64,000 bases of DNA from Monarcha castaneiventris obscurior (GCA_026261815.1 JAMPIT010000510.1:18324001-18388000), one strand, 5' to 3'. Numbered from the stretch's first letter, positions 1 through 12,527 are shown. Notes: generated by a model from the sequence alone, not told the origin. Numbers and translations are program-made.

Positions 1-350
1 CCTTTCCTAGTCTTAAAAAACAAGAGGCGAACGTGGTTAGAAGGGGGAAAAGGGTTTTACCTTGGTATTTATTGTAAGGATCCTTAGGTGCACCACGAAC
101 AGGTCGAATACACCTCTGTGCACCCCCCCCATCACCACCGCAAAGCCCCTCTCTCCTAGATCTGGTCTTACATTCCAGGTCTTACTAATTAGCATATCTA
201 TCAAATATTCCCCAATGAGAGGCTCAAATGAGGCCCCCCCTCCCAAGGAACCTTCCCCTGGATGGTTCTATCTTAGTTTACAAAATGTGTTCTGGAGAGG
301 ACCTTGGGGTTTGGGCACCCTGGCACCTTAATTACGAAGCCTCTAAAATG
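1..350 (-). mobile_element. Possible endogenous retrovirus LTR remnant at window edge
   Basis: Read on the minus strand, this block looks like the R/U5 end of an avian endogenous-retrovirus LTR. It has a GC-rich stretch, then a short tract ending in an AATAAA polyadenylation signal (complement at 68-73), then a pyrimidine-rich tail running off the window. The boundaries are unclear: the right end is somewhere near 350 and the left end may lie outside the window. No open viral gene is visible. It lies inside the last visible intron of STARD13. A chance GC-rich patch cannot be excluded. Confidence 0.35.
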
Positions 351-1531
351 TTTAGTCTCTCAGCTTAACAAATAAGTCCAAGAATGTAGGCAAAAAGCAC
401 CGAGAATACAGAAGTTGCAGAAAGGTATAACAGGGGTATAAAAGAAAAGACAAAAATCATCATGGCATCAGCACATCTAAACACTGTGCAAGCACTCGCA
501 GGAGATGGTTCAGCTTTTCTCACACTGGATCTCAGCTGTGATTTCCTTCTCCCATGTGTTTCATCTGCCAAGATAGCTCATCAATTTTATGAATGCCTGG
601 GCACATGTAAAACCTTCTGGTCAGTATCTTCCTGCAGTGTCTTGAATAACAGCTCAGTTTCATGTAAGAAAAATGCAGAATGTTAAAATTATCTGCTGAA
701 GTCCAAACTTCAACAGTCCTTGAAAGCAGCTTACCTGCTAAAATATGATACTTCCCAAGGAAGCATAATCCCTGTCTCAGACAATCCACAGCAAGATGAT
801 GCATGTTGCACAGCACAGTGGGAATTTCTCATTTCTTCCCATAGCATAGGAAAGAGCACAGACCTGTCCTCTGAGATTCAGTGCAGATGAGAAAGATGTG
901 AGACACAAGAATATGTAGAGAATGCTTACAGAACAAGAAAAAAATGTTAAATATTAAAATCTAGGTCTCCTGAACTTGGTGGAATACTTCTCCAGCATGT
1001 AAGAGAGGCTAGAAACTTGGGAGAGCAAAAAATGGAAGGACATTTTGTTTTTAATTCAGACACCCTTGAAACATATTCTGTGTAGTAGTGAGGATTTCTG
1101 CTGTACTACATTTCTTGTTCTGTAAATCTGCATGGGTGCAATGCACAGTTTCAGCTTTTGCTGGATGGCTTATCCTCACTCTTTCTCCTTTCCAAAACTT
1201 CTGTCTGACTGCAAAAGGCTCTGTCATGCCCTATAACACATAATGGTTACAAAGTGCTCCTGTGGAGAAGCAAAACTTCTCTACCCAGAGCCACATAGAG
1301 GGGTGGCCATTCCACATCACGGTCAGACCACCAACTGGGGAACATGAAACTCCTCTAGGGACTCCTAGGAAGGTCCACTGGCATTGCAGGCAACAAGGAC
1401 AGGCAGACAAGCAAACTATTATTTGAATAGTTTAATACTTTAATTAAATTAAAGTAACTTTAATTCTGGTTCTTACTCGTGCCCAAAAGTTTCATCGCTA
1501 AAGTGATTCTGTCTTGCCTGTGTTCCTGCAG
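1..1531 (+). other. STARD13: STARD13 intron (3' portion)
   Basis: This is non-coding sequence upstream of the penultimate STARD13 exon. It ends in a pyrimidine-rich tract and a CAG acceptor at 1529-1531. I looked for the preceding START-domain exon in the plus-strand frames and did not find it, so it should lie left of the window. Apart from the LTR-like block at the edge I recognise nothing here. Confidence 0.7.
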
Positions 1532-1708
1532 GACGTGGAGGACGGATTTGCCCAAGGGGATGTGCATGCTGGTTGCCATCTCTGTGGAGCATGAAGAGGC
1601 TCCTCTCATGGGAGCTGTGCGAGCCATCGTGATGGACTCCCAGTACTTGATAGAGCCCTGTGGCTCAGGAAAAGCCAGGCTGACCCACATCTGCAGGATT
1701 GACCTAAA
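1532..1708 (+). CDS. STARD13: STARD13 penultimate coding exon, START domain
   Basis: This exon encodes part of the C-terminal START (StAR-related lipid transfer) domain of STARD13/DLC2. The full protein is a Rho GTPase-activating protein with SAM, RhoGAP and START domains. The exon follows an intronic ...CTGCAG acceptor. It begins with the last base of a split Arg codon and then reads TWRTDLPKG, SVEHEEAPLMG, SQYLIEPCGSGK and THICRIDLK. These are highly characteristic of the DLC1/DLC2/DLC3 START domain. It ends after two bases of a Lys codon at a GTAGGT donor. The START domain is thought to bind lipid and help target the protein to membranes or mitochondria. DLC1 and STARD8 are paralogues, but position next to KL supports STARD13. 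The gene is partial: all earlier exons are outside the window. Confidence 0.93.
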
Positions 1709-2049
1709 GTAGGTATCACACCTGCACAGAGTAATGCCCATTCAGCAGGACAAAACCCTCAGGCTCATGGAACAGAGGGCATGGTTAGGGTAGCTTTGCT
1801 GCTTTGGAGCTGTCCTGCAGTCTTTTCTCCACTCAGTGCCTACCACTGTTATGATGTGATCCTAGAAATAGAATCTGCTTATTTGATTACTGCAAGGGAG
1901 AACTTCAGAATACACTTAAAATGACAAGTGTTTGAAGTCTCCACCATCACCATGGGCAGTGGGGAGTGGGAAGCATTGCAAGCACGTTTCTGTGGGGCAT
2001 ATTTCTTGAGTATCTGAGTTTCTCAATAATTCTCTTTTCATTTCTTCAG
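1709..2049 (+). other. STARD13: STARD13 last intron
   Basis: This is a short 341-bp intron between the last two STARD13 exons, with a GTAGGT donor and a TTTCTTCAG acceptor. No other feature is visible inside it. Confidence 0.88.
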
Positions 2050-2167
2050 AGGACATTCTCCAGAGTGGTACAACAAAGGCTTTGGACATCTGTGTGCAGC
2101 AGAAGTTGCCAGGATCAGAAACTCATTTCAACCTCTGATTGCTGAGGGACCAGAAACAAAAATCTGA
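2050..2167 (+). CDS. STARD13: STARD13 last coding exon, C-terminus
   Basis: The exon follows a TTTCTTCAG acceptor. Its first base completes the Lys codon left open by the previous exon, so the reading frame is continuous across the 341-bp intron. It encodes 38 more residues, starting GHSPEWYNKGFGHLCAAEVA and ending GPETKI before a TGA at 2165-2167. The EWY...FGHLCAAEVARIR segment is the C-terminal helix that closes the START lipid-binding pocket in this family. The C-terminal tail is short and hydrophilic. The family match and the phase-consistent junction make the call secure. Confidence 0.94.
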
Positions 2168-2487
2168 GGAAGTGTTCCTGGGAGCATGTGAGCATAAATC
2201 AGGGTCTGGCAGGGAACAGGAATACTGAAAGCAAAGGTCTTATTTAAGCTGCAGAAATCTGACCAGACCTGGGTCTATACAAAGCTGAAAAAGGAATTTT
2301 ATAGGAAAGTACTTTTATTCTGGAGACTTCACCTTCCCCCCTCCCCCACATCCACTCTGTATTAATTTTGATTATGGAACTAAACATTTCTTCAGAGAGC
2401 TTTTATTACATTAAAAACAGATTATTGCCATTACTTGTATGTTACATAACTCTGCTATTTAAAAGCTTCTAAGAAGCATATTTTAAT

Positions 2488-2576
2488 TGTAAATAAATAA
2501 TGTACAGTATGTATATATTTATCTATATTCTATCTATATATATATGTATATGTATAAATTAATTATTTTGTACATA
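2488..2576 (+). promoter_or_regulatory. Cluster of three Pumilio response elements
   Basis: Three exact matches to UGUANAUA, the recognition site of PUM1/PUM2, lie within 89 bases of the STARD13 3' UTR: TGTAAATA at 2488-2495, TGTATATA at 2510-2517 and TGTACATA at 2569-2576. Pumilio proteins bind such sites and usually promote mRNA decay or repress translation. The surrounding sequence is AU-rich, which raises the chance rate, so function is inferred. Confidence 0.5.
2492..2497 (+). terminator. Candidate polyadenylation signal, STARD13
   Basis: AATAAA lies 325 bases after the STARD13 stop. It overlaps the first Pumilio site. Two more AATAAA hexamers follow downstream (2845 and 3298), so this would give the shortest 3' UTR. 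Confidence 0.4.
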
Positions 2577-3297
2577 ACTCAGTGCAAATCACTTGCATCA
2601 GTTGGACCTGAAGTGGATCTGTCACTTGCTTCTTAGTGTGTCACTGCTACATAAGCTGTGTTTGCTGTTATCACAGGGCTACCAAGCATAATCCGTGTGA
2701 TAACAAAGGCCTGTTCTCAAATATGTTTTGTGTTTGTGTGTGCTATGAGAAGGTACCTAGAAATAGATGTAGGAAGAATTACAGAACTAAGGAAGAAGGA
2801 GGTTACAGTACATTTAAAAATCATGAGGAGGGAATCACTCACTAAATAAAATACATGCAGATGCATCTGAGACAGACACTGTGGAGGCCATTTATGTTCA
2901 GCTGCAGAATTGTGACTGTCAGTAGAAGGTGTTGAAAACTTACCTGTTGCCTTAATGACTGGTGTCTGTCAGTAGAGAACCTCACTGTGTGCAGTGTTCC
3001 AGGTCTGCTCATCCTCAGACAGCACAAGGTAACGCTGTGTGTCCTGAGATGGCTGAAATCAGACTGGTAAGTTATTGAGCTGTAAAATAATTATTTTTTT
3101 AAGCATTTTGTCTAGGTTCCAAGTGTTTCTGTGTTGTTCTTTCCTTCTCCCATAGAGCTGGCTAATCCAAAGCAGGTTTTCCACATCCAGTGGACACAAA
3201 GATGTGCAGATGAACACCATGCCTTTTAATATTCTTACTATACAAATAACTATGCTTTTTTAAGATTTTAAATACATCTTGGAGTTTTAAAAGACTA

Positions 3298-3303
3298 AAT
3301 AAA
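3298..3303 (+). terminator. Candidate distal polyadenylation signal, STARD13
   Basis: AATAAA lies 1.13 kb after the stop and is followed within 30 bases by a T-rich segment. It is the most distal canonical signal before the TAA microsatellite. Confidence 0.4.
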
Positions 3304-3498
3304 TGCTATTCTTGGAAAGATTGCTTTTATAGTAACAGCAAGCATTTTCATCTTATATTGCACTGATCTGCATGATCCCACCTCTATAGGAATTGGTGGG
3401 AGCAGGATTAGGACTATGAGGAGTAGGAGCCATTTAAGCCTATTATATAATTTCATTTTCAGGGACCTAATATTTTGCTAATGGAAGAACGCTTTAAA

Positions 3499-3500
<2 letters not shown>

Positions 3501-3530
<30 letters not shown>
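3501..3530. repeat. (TAA)10 microsatellite
   Basis: Ten perfect TAA units, flanked by a short A run and a short T run. Confidence 0.97.
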
Positions 3531-3531
<1 letters not shown>

Positions 3532-5171
3532 TTGTCCACATTGCCTTTGAGGCAGGGCACCATTTTGTTTTTAACTAACCTAAGACCAAAATGTTATTAC
3601 ATCTATGACTCAATAAGAATGTACAAGCCTGCTAATACTGTTCTTCATTAATCGCGTTTGTTCACTTGGACTTTATTTATTGCTGCATAAACCAGTGGAG
3701 TCACTCACAGCCCGTGTTTCAGCTCAGCCCTTCCAAAAAAATCCAGAAAGATTAGTATGAGGTCGATTAAGTAGGATACATTTCCTACGTGAAGGTACAG
3801 CTTTGTGCCCCGATTCAGTAAATGGGGAAGTCTCTTCAAAGCCAGAGCTTTGGAAATGCCCCAGGTGTGGGAGCTGTGCAGGGGACTGTGTTGGGTGACA
3901 GCTGCTAGAGCATGACCCCACGTGCCATCCTGCACACACATGGGGGCTGTGCTGGCAGGGGACAGCCCTGAGATCTGAGGAAGCACACCTGGGGGAGCTC
4001 AGGGTGGACAGGGTGACCCAGGGTAACCCACAGTGCTCCAGGGTGTCCTTGTGAAGAAGCAGGACTCCAAAAAATTCACTCTCATCTTCGCCCATGAGCT
4101 GTGTCACCCGTGTTCTATCACGCAAGTCCTAGGATCAGGGGTGTTGGCTGCCTGGGAGCTCCTGCCTTGATTTTATGGCCAACAGTAGTTGCAGTGTGCA
4201 ACTATTACAAGCTTTAAGTCCTGCAGACAGGGGAGCACTCACAGGGCCCTTACGTGGCTGTGGTGGGGTCTGAAAGTCACCTGCTGGCTGCAGGGCACCA
4301 CCACTGCCCAGGCTCAGCCTTCCTGGGAGCAAACAGGGCCTCCTCAGCTGGGAATGCCATTCCAGAAAGCAGCACCTCCTCCCAAATGCCTGTGGCCATG
4401 GCAGCAGATTTCATGCCGGCTGTTTTCCAAAACATGAGCAATTAGAGTACTTCTGCTACATTCGTTTACATAAATAAATACAACAGTGCCTCAGCATTAA
4501 CAGGCACAGAATTTCTAGCCCTGGGAATGGCAGTGTCGGGCAATAAATAATGTCTTAGGGAAAAGAAGGGAAAACCTGAACAGTGTTGTCATCCTGTCTG
4601 AGAAGTCATTGCTCAGCTGGAAGGGCCCCGTGCCACCTGCCACCCTTAGCAAGGCAGGGTTTTCCTACCCTTGCAGAAGCTCTGTCATGTGTTTCTGGCA
4701 TCTCCAAGCCATGTATTGTTGAAATAAGATTTCTTCAAAATGCACATTATGCCATGTCTACCATTCAGCTACTACAGTATTTTGTATTGTTACATTGATA
4801 CATTATGATAATTGCATTTTTAAATGTTATACTCATATCAATACCTCATATTTTTACCTCATCTGTTGGTATCAGTCATTAGTTGTAAATAAATAATTGC
4901 AGAATTGAATAAATTTGCATACACTCTAGAATTGTGTGCTCTTTTTTCATCCATTGGCTCGAGAAATGCTGCATTTAAGCCCTTGCTTTCTTTATTGCAA
5001 CCTGCTGTACACTGAACTGTTCTGGTGTAGGACATCAGTAATGATTGCAGGCTCAAAATGATGTTGTTGTCCATTATACTTAGCCTGTAGTATCCTTAAG
5101 TATACATGAGCTGCATGGCAAAGATTATGTTTTCCAAAGAAGCCATTAAGCTAGGAAAGCTGCCCTAGCAG

Positions 5172-5215
5172 ATTCACAGAAGGGACCCACGAGGATCATC
5201 AAGTCCAGGCTTGAC
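5172..5215 (-). mobile_element. CR1 LINE 3'-end scrap
   Basis: A short match to the 3' tail of avian CR1, read on the minus strand: a TTCACAGAA-like tip followed by GAGGATCATCAAGTCCA on the plus strand. Only about 40 bases remain. Confidence 0.5.
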
Positions 5216-5487
5216 AAAGGTAAATTCAGGTCCTCAACCATTTAGGCCTCTGACTCCCACTGAATTCAGCCACATTTCTGCATCTATGCTCTTCTCAATA
5301 ATTTAGGTCTAGGTCCACAGGAGTGACTGGAGCTGGGAGGGTGAGTGCTGGGTTCACATTGTCAGACATCAGAAATCTCAAATCCATCAAGCCACCACAA
5401 AAGAGTAAAAGGTGCAGTGGCATGATGGTGATTTCTGTGGTTTGTCTTACACATTCTACAGATGGATTAAATATTCCTTTGGATGGG

Positions 5488-6097
5488 TGTTGTGGTATAT
5501 AATCCCAGCTGGCAACTAAGTACCAATCTCTATCCCTCCACCTGGAGGGATAGGGAAGAGAATCAGAAAAAGGTAAAACCTTTGAGTTAAGAGTAGTTTA
5601 ATAATTGAAATAAAGCAAAATTATTATTATTTTTGTTGCTGTTAATAAAAATTATTGTTATTATTTTTATTATTGCTCTTCACAACAGCAACAAGGGGAT
5701 AAAAAAGAGATAAATGAAACCCAAGAAACACAAATGATGCACAATACAGTTTCTCACCAGCCACTGACCAATGCCCAGCCTGTCCCTGAACAGCAATTGT
5801 CCCCTACCAGCCAAATCCCCCAGTTTATATAATGGTCATGATGTTCTATGGTATGGAATATCCCTTTGGCCAGTTCAGGTCAGCTGTCTCTCTCATGTTC
5901 CCTCCCAGCTTCTTGTGCAGCTCCTCACTGGCAGAGTATGGGAAACTGAGAAGTCCTTGACTTAGGGTGAGCATTACTTAGCAACAGCCAAAACATCACC
6001 GTGTTACCAGAATTATTCCCATACTGAATCCAAAACTGTAACAGCACTGTACCGGCTGTTAAAAAGAAAATTAACTCTTGCAACTGTAACCAGGTCA
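5488..6097 (-). mobile_element. Solo LTR of an avian endogenous retrovirus
   Basis: This 610-bp block has the structure of an avian LTR I recognise as abundant in bird genomes. On the minus strand it starts TGACCTGG, runs through GAGTTAATTTTCTT and CAAAGGGATATTCCATACCAT, has a TATATAA box (complement at 5824-5832) and an AATAAA signal (complement at 5666-5671), and ends CCACAACA. No viral genes and no partner LTR are nearby, so it is a solo LTR left by recombination. I see no clear target-site duplication, which suggests age. An AT-rich triplet tract (about 5610-5675) has expanded inside it. I cannot name the exact repeat family. Confidence 0.82.
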
Positions 6098-9000
6098 TGT
6101 GCCTGTATCCTTCCAACACTCTCTTGACTTACTAAAAGATACAGAGTCTCAAAAAACAGGATGCTGAGCAGAGTTAGGTATGAGAGACCATCTAGGAGGG
6201 GATAAGCCTTTATGTCCCACCATTCTGAGAAAGCTCTGTATTAAAATTTGGATTGAAAGGAAGCACTTTTTTCCAATTGGTTGCCATGGCAGAGATGGCC
6301 AGCTGTGTAAGTCCATCCTTTCTTGCAAAAAACCACAGTGTGCTATATGTTCTCATTCCCATTTCTCCCTCCCACCCACCTGCAGCAATGTCAGGGCCAC
6401 GAGGTTGCCTTAACCCCAACAGCACTGATGTTTCAGCTCCTGGTATGGACAGACTTCAGTGTTGAATCCTTGGGCACCCATCCCCTCTAGAACACCTTGC
6501 AGGAGTCACCAGCAGGGCAATCCCACTGCTTGGTGCATTTACACTGCAGAACAGTGTCACCCTCAGAGGATCTTGGCAGGCCTAAGAAGCCTGCTCTCCA
6601 AAGTGGCTCGTAGTTGTTAGACCAGAGCACAGGCTGAGCACACTGAGACGATGGTGAGGTGAAAATATTGGAATAGATATCCAGAAGACTGCTGGAGCCT
6701 GCCAATCAGATAGGAGAGGATGAAAACACATACTGCTACTCCAGCTCAGTCGTTTTGTGAAAATGCTGGGGAGCGAACACAGACAGCCAGACAGAAAGCA
6801 GCATGACCCACTCACAATCCCATGGGAATTTAGCATGATCATGTCATGGTCTCCTTGCCAGATGTGTGTCAGCCACAGCTGCACAAAGGCTTCCTTTGGA
6901 TGGGTGCTAGACAAGGCTGACTATTGCTACAATTGCAGTTACACATCATGGTGTGACAGGACCAGGAATACAAAGCATCAGGCCCCAGGTTCATAACCAG
7001 GTAGGTGTTTGGATTTTCCTAAAATGTGTGTTTTAAATTGTGACCCTCAGTATCCTGGGCCACTCAGCAATATGATGTAGAAAGCCAGCAATTCCCCCTG
7101 AGTAGCAATGGATGCAGAGCAGAACCCACCCAGCACTGAGCAACTGCAGACTGTGTCCTGCTCCATTGTGCAAGACTCTGCTCAGCAAACACAAGGACGT
7201 GTGGAACTCGAGGGCAAACACAGGCCAGGGCAGTGAGTCTGGGTTAATGAGTAAACGACAGGGAAAATGTCACAACTGAACTGAATGCAGAGAACTATTT
7301 GCCTGTCCTACATAGGCTGATGTTGGGGAGGTCTCACACACTCGAGATACTCTCCCTAACCCCAGAGTAGGTCCCAGACACCAGAGCCTCTACGCCTCTG
7401 ATGAAGGTCAGCATCTCTTGCAGAAAAAGTAACCTGGACACTTAGCTCCTTCCACCCTTTCGGCTCTGAAACAAGGATGTCTGTCCCCATACCACAGTAC
7501 TGACCTCCCACAGGTCGTTGTTTTCCACTGCTCTTTTCCACTGCCCGAGCCCAGTCCTTGAGCCCAGCATGCCCTCTGCCCTGCTCAGTCCCTGCACACC
7601 TGCCTGCAGGCTGGGCTCCAGCCTGCGCCTGTTTACCCAGCCCAAGATGCCTTTAGGGCAGGGTGACCGTGGCCAGGTGGTCAGTGGTCTCAGCTCCAGC
7701 TGCAACAGTAGGAGTCAGGCATTGCCAGCCTGCCAGGGCTTGAGTACAGAATGTCCTGTGTCCCACAACAGGGACAAAACCCCAGAGTGAGGAGAGATCA
7801 TTTCTGCTTCTCTTCAGGAAGGCAGGAAGGCCAGAGCATAAAATAATCATAAGCCTCAGGTGTTCCTCAGTTCCATTGCAATGACAAGTTGGGGCTTTTG
7901 ATCCTCTCCCAGGGGTGTGAGCCCCACAAGACAGGGAGGTTAAGGGCAGTGAACTGCTCTCTGCCTTGAGCAGAGACTTGAACTGCAGTGTGCAGGTCCT
8001 TAGCAGCAGTTTGCAAGGGACAAGTAGGGCTCCTGGCTGTGCTGGTGCTTCAACAAGAGAAAACCTGGTTCTACTGCAAGAGCAGTTGCATGGAGCTCTG
8101 CTGGCAGCCAGCTACAGGATTAGAGGTTATTTCTTAATCAAAATGCTCAATTCTGCAAAAGGCACAAGGGAAACACAGCATAAAACTACAGATTCTGCTC
8201 TATCTCCTGCTCACAGCAGCCCCAAGACAGACACATGGCCACAAACACAGAGCCAGCATTTACTGCAGAGAGGATTTGCAACAGCTTGCGATTTATGGGA
8301 GCAAATTAGCCACAGGGCCATCCGTCCTTCCCCAGACCAGTGGCCTGCTCCTTGCTGGAATGACTGCTTTTCCTTGAGAGGATGTGTATCGAATTACTCA
8401 CTTTTTTTTTTGTTTAATTAAATAAACGTGGGAACCACAGGTGGTGGAGCAGAGTACAGTAACCCTCTCAGCAGCAGCATCTGTGGGCCAGCACTGCCCC
8501 ACCACGTGTTTGGGACAGATGCTGGCTGAGGGCAGCCTGACCCCCAGATCCACCCAGGCTCTGCCAGCCCACGTGGCCACCCCACTGCTCCCTGCTGACA
8601 CCAGCCAGGCTTGCTCTTCATGGCAGTAGGACCTGGAGCACCACAGCTGGTCTGGCTTGACCACAAACTGTGAGTCCTTCTTTTGCCCCCAGACTCTTTC
8701 AGTTTAGAGACTTACCATAAGGGTAGTCGAAATCAGGGAGTTTTTATAAACACCAAAAATCCATCCCTGTGCCTCACCGCTGGCCAACCAGCACAAGAAA
8801 GGAGCCCACCATGGCCTAAGCATAGAGCACTCTGCTTTCATGGCTACTCTGGTATTTTGCCCAGTGTTGTCTGGTGCCCAGTGGGACAGGAACTCAGAAC
8901 TGGACCTATGAAGAGAAAGTGCAGGATTTTAACTCTTTGGCCTGGATTTCTCTTTCCCTGAAGAGTCATGTCCTTTTTCTCCTGGCTCAGGGAGCAGGGA

Positions 9001-10184
9001 TCACACAAGCCCCTTACCCAGGCTCCCAGAGCTGGGTTCATCTCATCTGCTGCTTCGCAAAAGAGGCAAAAAAAATTATTTAGGGAAAACATAGCATGGA
9101 TGCTCACCTTTGCCAGCAAGGAACCCACCCACCTCAACATGGAGAGAGCCACCACATGTGTTTTAATTACATACCCTTCCCAAACACTGAACCATCCCCA
9201 TCCACAAGCATTGCCTTGGGTGGGGTTTACTGCCTGGCCGTGCTGATGCCCAGCCTTTTTAAGCTATGGTTGTCCTCATGTCCTCCTCTCCACGGTCAAG
9301 GAGGTGCCAGGACACTTGTAAATTGCTGGGCAGTGACATTCATTGCACTGCCAAAACCACCAGGACAGCGATGGAAAAGTTTGTGATTATTATCAATACA
9401 AATAAAAATAAAGGTTGCAAACAATGAAAAATTAAAAGGGCAGGGCATCACTGGGTTAAGCCAAAATGTTGTCCTTGGCCTCCCAATACATTTTGCCTTG
9501 GGCAACCTTTTCCAGCAATGGCTGGTATTTATCAGCAAAAAGATACAGTTATTGCATTTGGGTTTTTCAAATAATTGAGTAATTTAATCTTTTAAGTGCC
9601 TCTGAGATCACTTGCTGTAATTAAAGACAGAAGATGAATGACTGAAGTACAAGAGCATTGGAGGACTTTAAAAATGAACATGTCCTTGACTGCATCTCCT
9701 GTGCATTTATGTAACAATGATCCCACATTAATATGACCAAACAGATAAAAGGAGAAAATAATAAGAGCTTGGTTGCATTATTTTTCTTCCCACCCAATAA
9801 TAATATATCATCAGCCAGAGGAATGTGCCTGTGAATACCAAGCAGGAGCAACCACGTGCTGCCAAGAGCAGGACCCCGCCACCTCCTGCTCTGAGGTGCA
9901 AGGAAAGGCAATAACCGCTCATGGATCCTGCCGCAATGTGGCAGATAAATGAGTTACAAATGTCTATAAAATTCACAAACTTGAATCAGAAGTGGACTTA
10001 AAGGCTCAGCAAGTGCTGGGAGAGGCAGCTCCAACACTGGCAGTTTCCTTTATGAGCATTTGTTTTCTCAGCTTTTGGAAATAAGGCCCATCTAAACCTA
10101 GTGGAGAGAGGGAGGCAGAGGGGTTGCTGCAAAGTAAAAACTATCAACAAAAAGTCTTTAAGGCCTGTACACAGCACTTTGGCT

Positions 10185-10262
10185 TCTAAGCGATACGCCT
10201 ATGTCATACCTCGGTATTTAGCGCCCCATTTCATAGCCCAAGTGTATATAAATACGTGCCCA
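10185..10262. other. CpG-bearing block with TATA-like box
   Basis: In about 80 bases this intergenic block has six CpG dinucleotides, rare elsewhere in the AT-rich flank, followed by GTATATAAATACG near 10244. There is no open reading frame to go with it. It may be a conserved non-coding element or a cryptic promoter. I do not recognise it. Confidence 0.3.
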
Positions 10263-12527
10263 AAGGGGGAAGAGGGGGAGATGAGAGAACTGGAGCTCGC
10301 TCTGCTCCATTCTTCACACAGCACTAAGTGCCTGGGCCACGCATGTCCCAGACTGGAGGAGCAGCAGCCTTGCACCCTCACTGCATCCTCCAGGCTGCCC
10401 AGAGAGGCTGCAGCATGCTGAGAAGCCCTCCTCACCCACTTGCTCCCCTCCCTTTCCTGGCAGGGCACCCGATGGCCTCCAGCTCAACTGCACTATTGCC
10501 AGACTACAAAACTTTGTCACCTCGTAAAACTTTACAGTGCAGGTAGTTTATACCATTACACCTCTTGAACTGAACACTCAGCCAATTCATGGCTTCCTCT
10601 GGCGGGAGGAAAACCAGATTTCTTGGGTCAGGTGTTGTGTTTGTGCAGCCCTGCTGGTTTACAGCGCTGCCGAGGGCCTTTTACAGAGCCCTGAATGCAG
10701 AAGGCAGCAATGCACCGGCCAGCTCAGTGCCAAAAGCCAAACCACCATTTCAGCTGGGATTTCACCAGGACATGCCATTGGCTCTGCTTTCCCTCCAGTC
10801 CCCAGCACATGTCCCACTTGGCAGGTGTTGCTCCAGCTTGGACATGCACCCCATGAGGCGCAGCCCCAAGGGAAGCTCTGGCTTGGAAGCTCCTAAGAGC
10901 CAAACAGGTGGGACTGAGAAATCACTACCAAGGCCCTCTCCTCCCCTGCAAGGACTGATGCCATAAAAAACATCAGGGAGAAGTCCATCATACATCCCAG
11001 GTTACAGGGGAAGGGTTAAAACTCACCCTTCCCCACGAAAAACAAAAAAAAAAAACCCAAAAGAAACCCAAACACCTCAAGTTTTGTGTGTTACTCTTAG
11101 TAAGGAAGAAACCATTTCCACTAAGAGAAAGGAACTAAAGTATAAACTAATCCCACTCACTGTGAATTTGCAGCATTTAGAAAATATCACTGCTGTCATT
11201 CGCACGGCTTTGCTCAGTGCTGGTGACTGACCACTCCTCCTGCACCTCAGACATCGGTCTCCTGGGACTTGGGCCAGATTTGGATGACCTCAAGAGAGCT
11301 GGGATCAGATAATGATGCTTCACCATGTTGTGAGTAATTCTTGCGACAGAAAAGAGGCTTTTGACAGTTAAATTCCTCATGTAGGAGTTATATCATTGCA
11401 GGTGGTGTATCACTGAGGGAGAAATACAGGAAGCAGGGAGTTCTCAGAGTAGATTCATTTTTTAAAATTTTATTTTTTTACAAAGAATATTCTAAGTCCC
11501 ATGGTCCATCCCCACAGAAGGGGACTGCTCACTCAGCTCCCAGGATAAGGAACTTGCACATCTGCTTGTGCCTTTGGCTTTTCTGCCCTATTTCATTAGT
11601 ATTTTCCCTGGCTTCTCTCTGCCTCACTGGTGCTTTTGCTACTCCTTCAGAAACACAGAAAGCATCACAAAATAATAGCCAGCGAAATGTCAGCACCCAC
11701 AAGTGTCCTGGCTGCCGGCTGCTGTTATTTCAACTTTCTGATTTCTTAAAAATCCTAATTTTTCTCAGAACTGCTTGACAGTGGTGTTTCTGTTCAACTC
11801 ATGAAGCAAAGTAAAAGGCTCTGATACATTGGGCCCTGACACTTTCTTCTCACCTCATTATCCTTTTTTCCAATCTCTTAAAAAAGGTGGGCTTAACAAG
11901 AAGGGTGAGCTTAACAAGCCTGCACCAGCCATAGCCTTCAGAGGGCCGAGGAAGGGTGGTTTGGCAATTCATGAGTGGCACATCAAAGACAGGAAGAGCT
12001 TTCCCTTTCCTTTTCCTTGCCTCTTTTTCTTGGCTTTGCCTGAGCAAAGAAGGAACAGGATTGAACTTTCCTTGCCAAAGCTAAAGTTTGGCACCTGAAA
12101 TTGACTTCTTCACCCTGAGCAAGGGCATTTTCACCTCAGCGGTCTCTGCAAGCAGAACGAACAGATTGAGTTTTCTAAACGACTTGAAAGCAACACATAC
12201 AGTGCAAGGAGAAAAGGGCAAGTTGTGTGTTTAAACATGCTGAGACTTGTAAGGTCCCTGTCACATTCATTACTTTTGTCCCTTTCTGCTCCCACTTCCC
12301 TTAATCTTGACATTTACATTCCTTAGGATGTTTAACAATGATGCCACAAATGGACTGCTTAGTGCAGAACTATGCTGACAGAATCCCTCAAGCCTGGGAG
12401 TAATTCTACTGGAATAGATGAGTTGTCAGATTTCCCACAGTGTTACTATGGATTAAGCTATTGCAACGAAGCCCTCTTATATAGGTATGGTTACTTCCAC
12501 AGGCTTTCTAAATAGCAACACTCACTT

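Larger units (their letters stand above)
2168..3325 (+). other. STARD13: STARD13 3' UTR (right end uncertain)
   Basis: This AT-rich sequence follows the STARD13 stop. Canonical AATAAA signals occur at 2492-2497, 2845-2850 and 3298-3303, so several 3' ends are possible. I cannot tell which is used. The stretch at 2488-2580 is very AU-rich and holds three Pumilio-type sites. The right boundary is set about 20 bases past the last signal. Confidence 0.6.
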
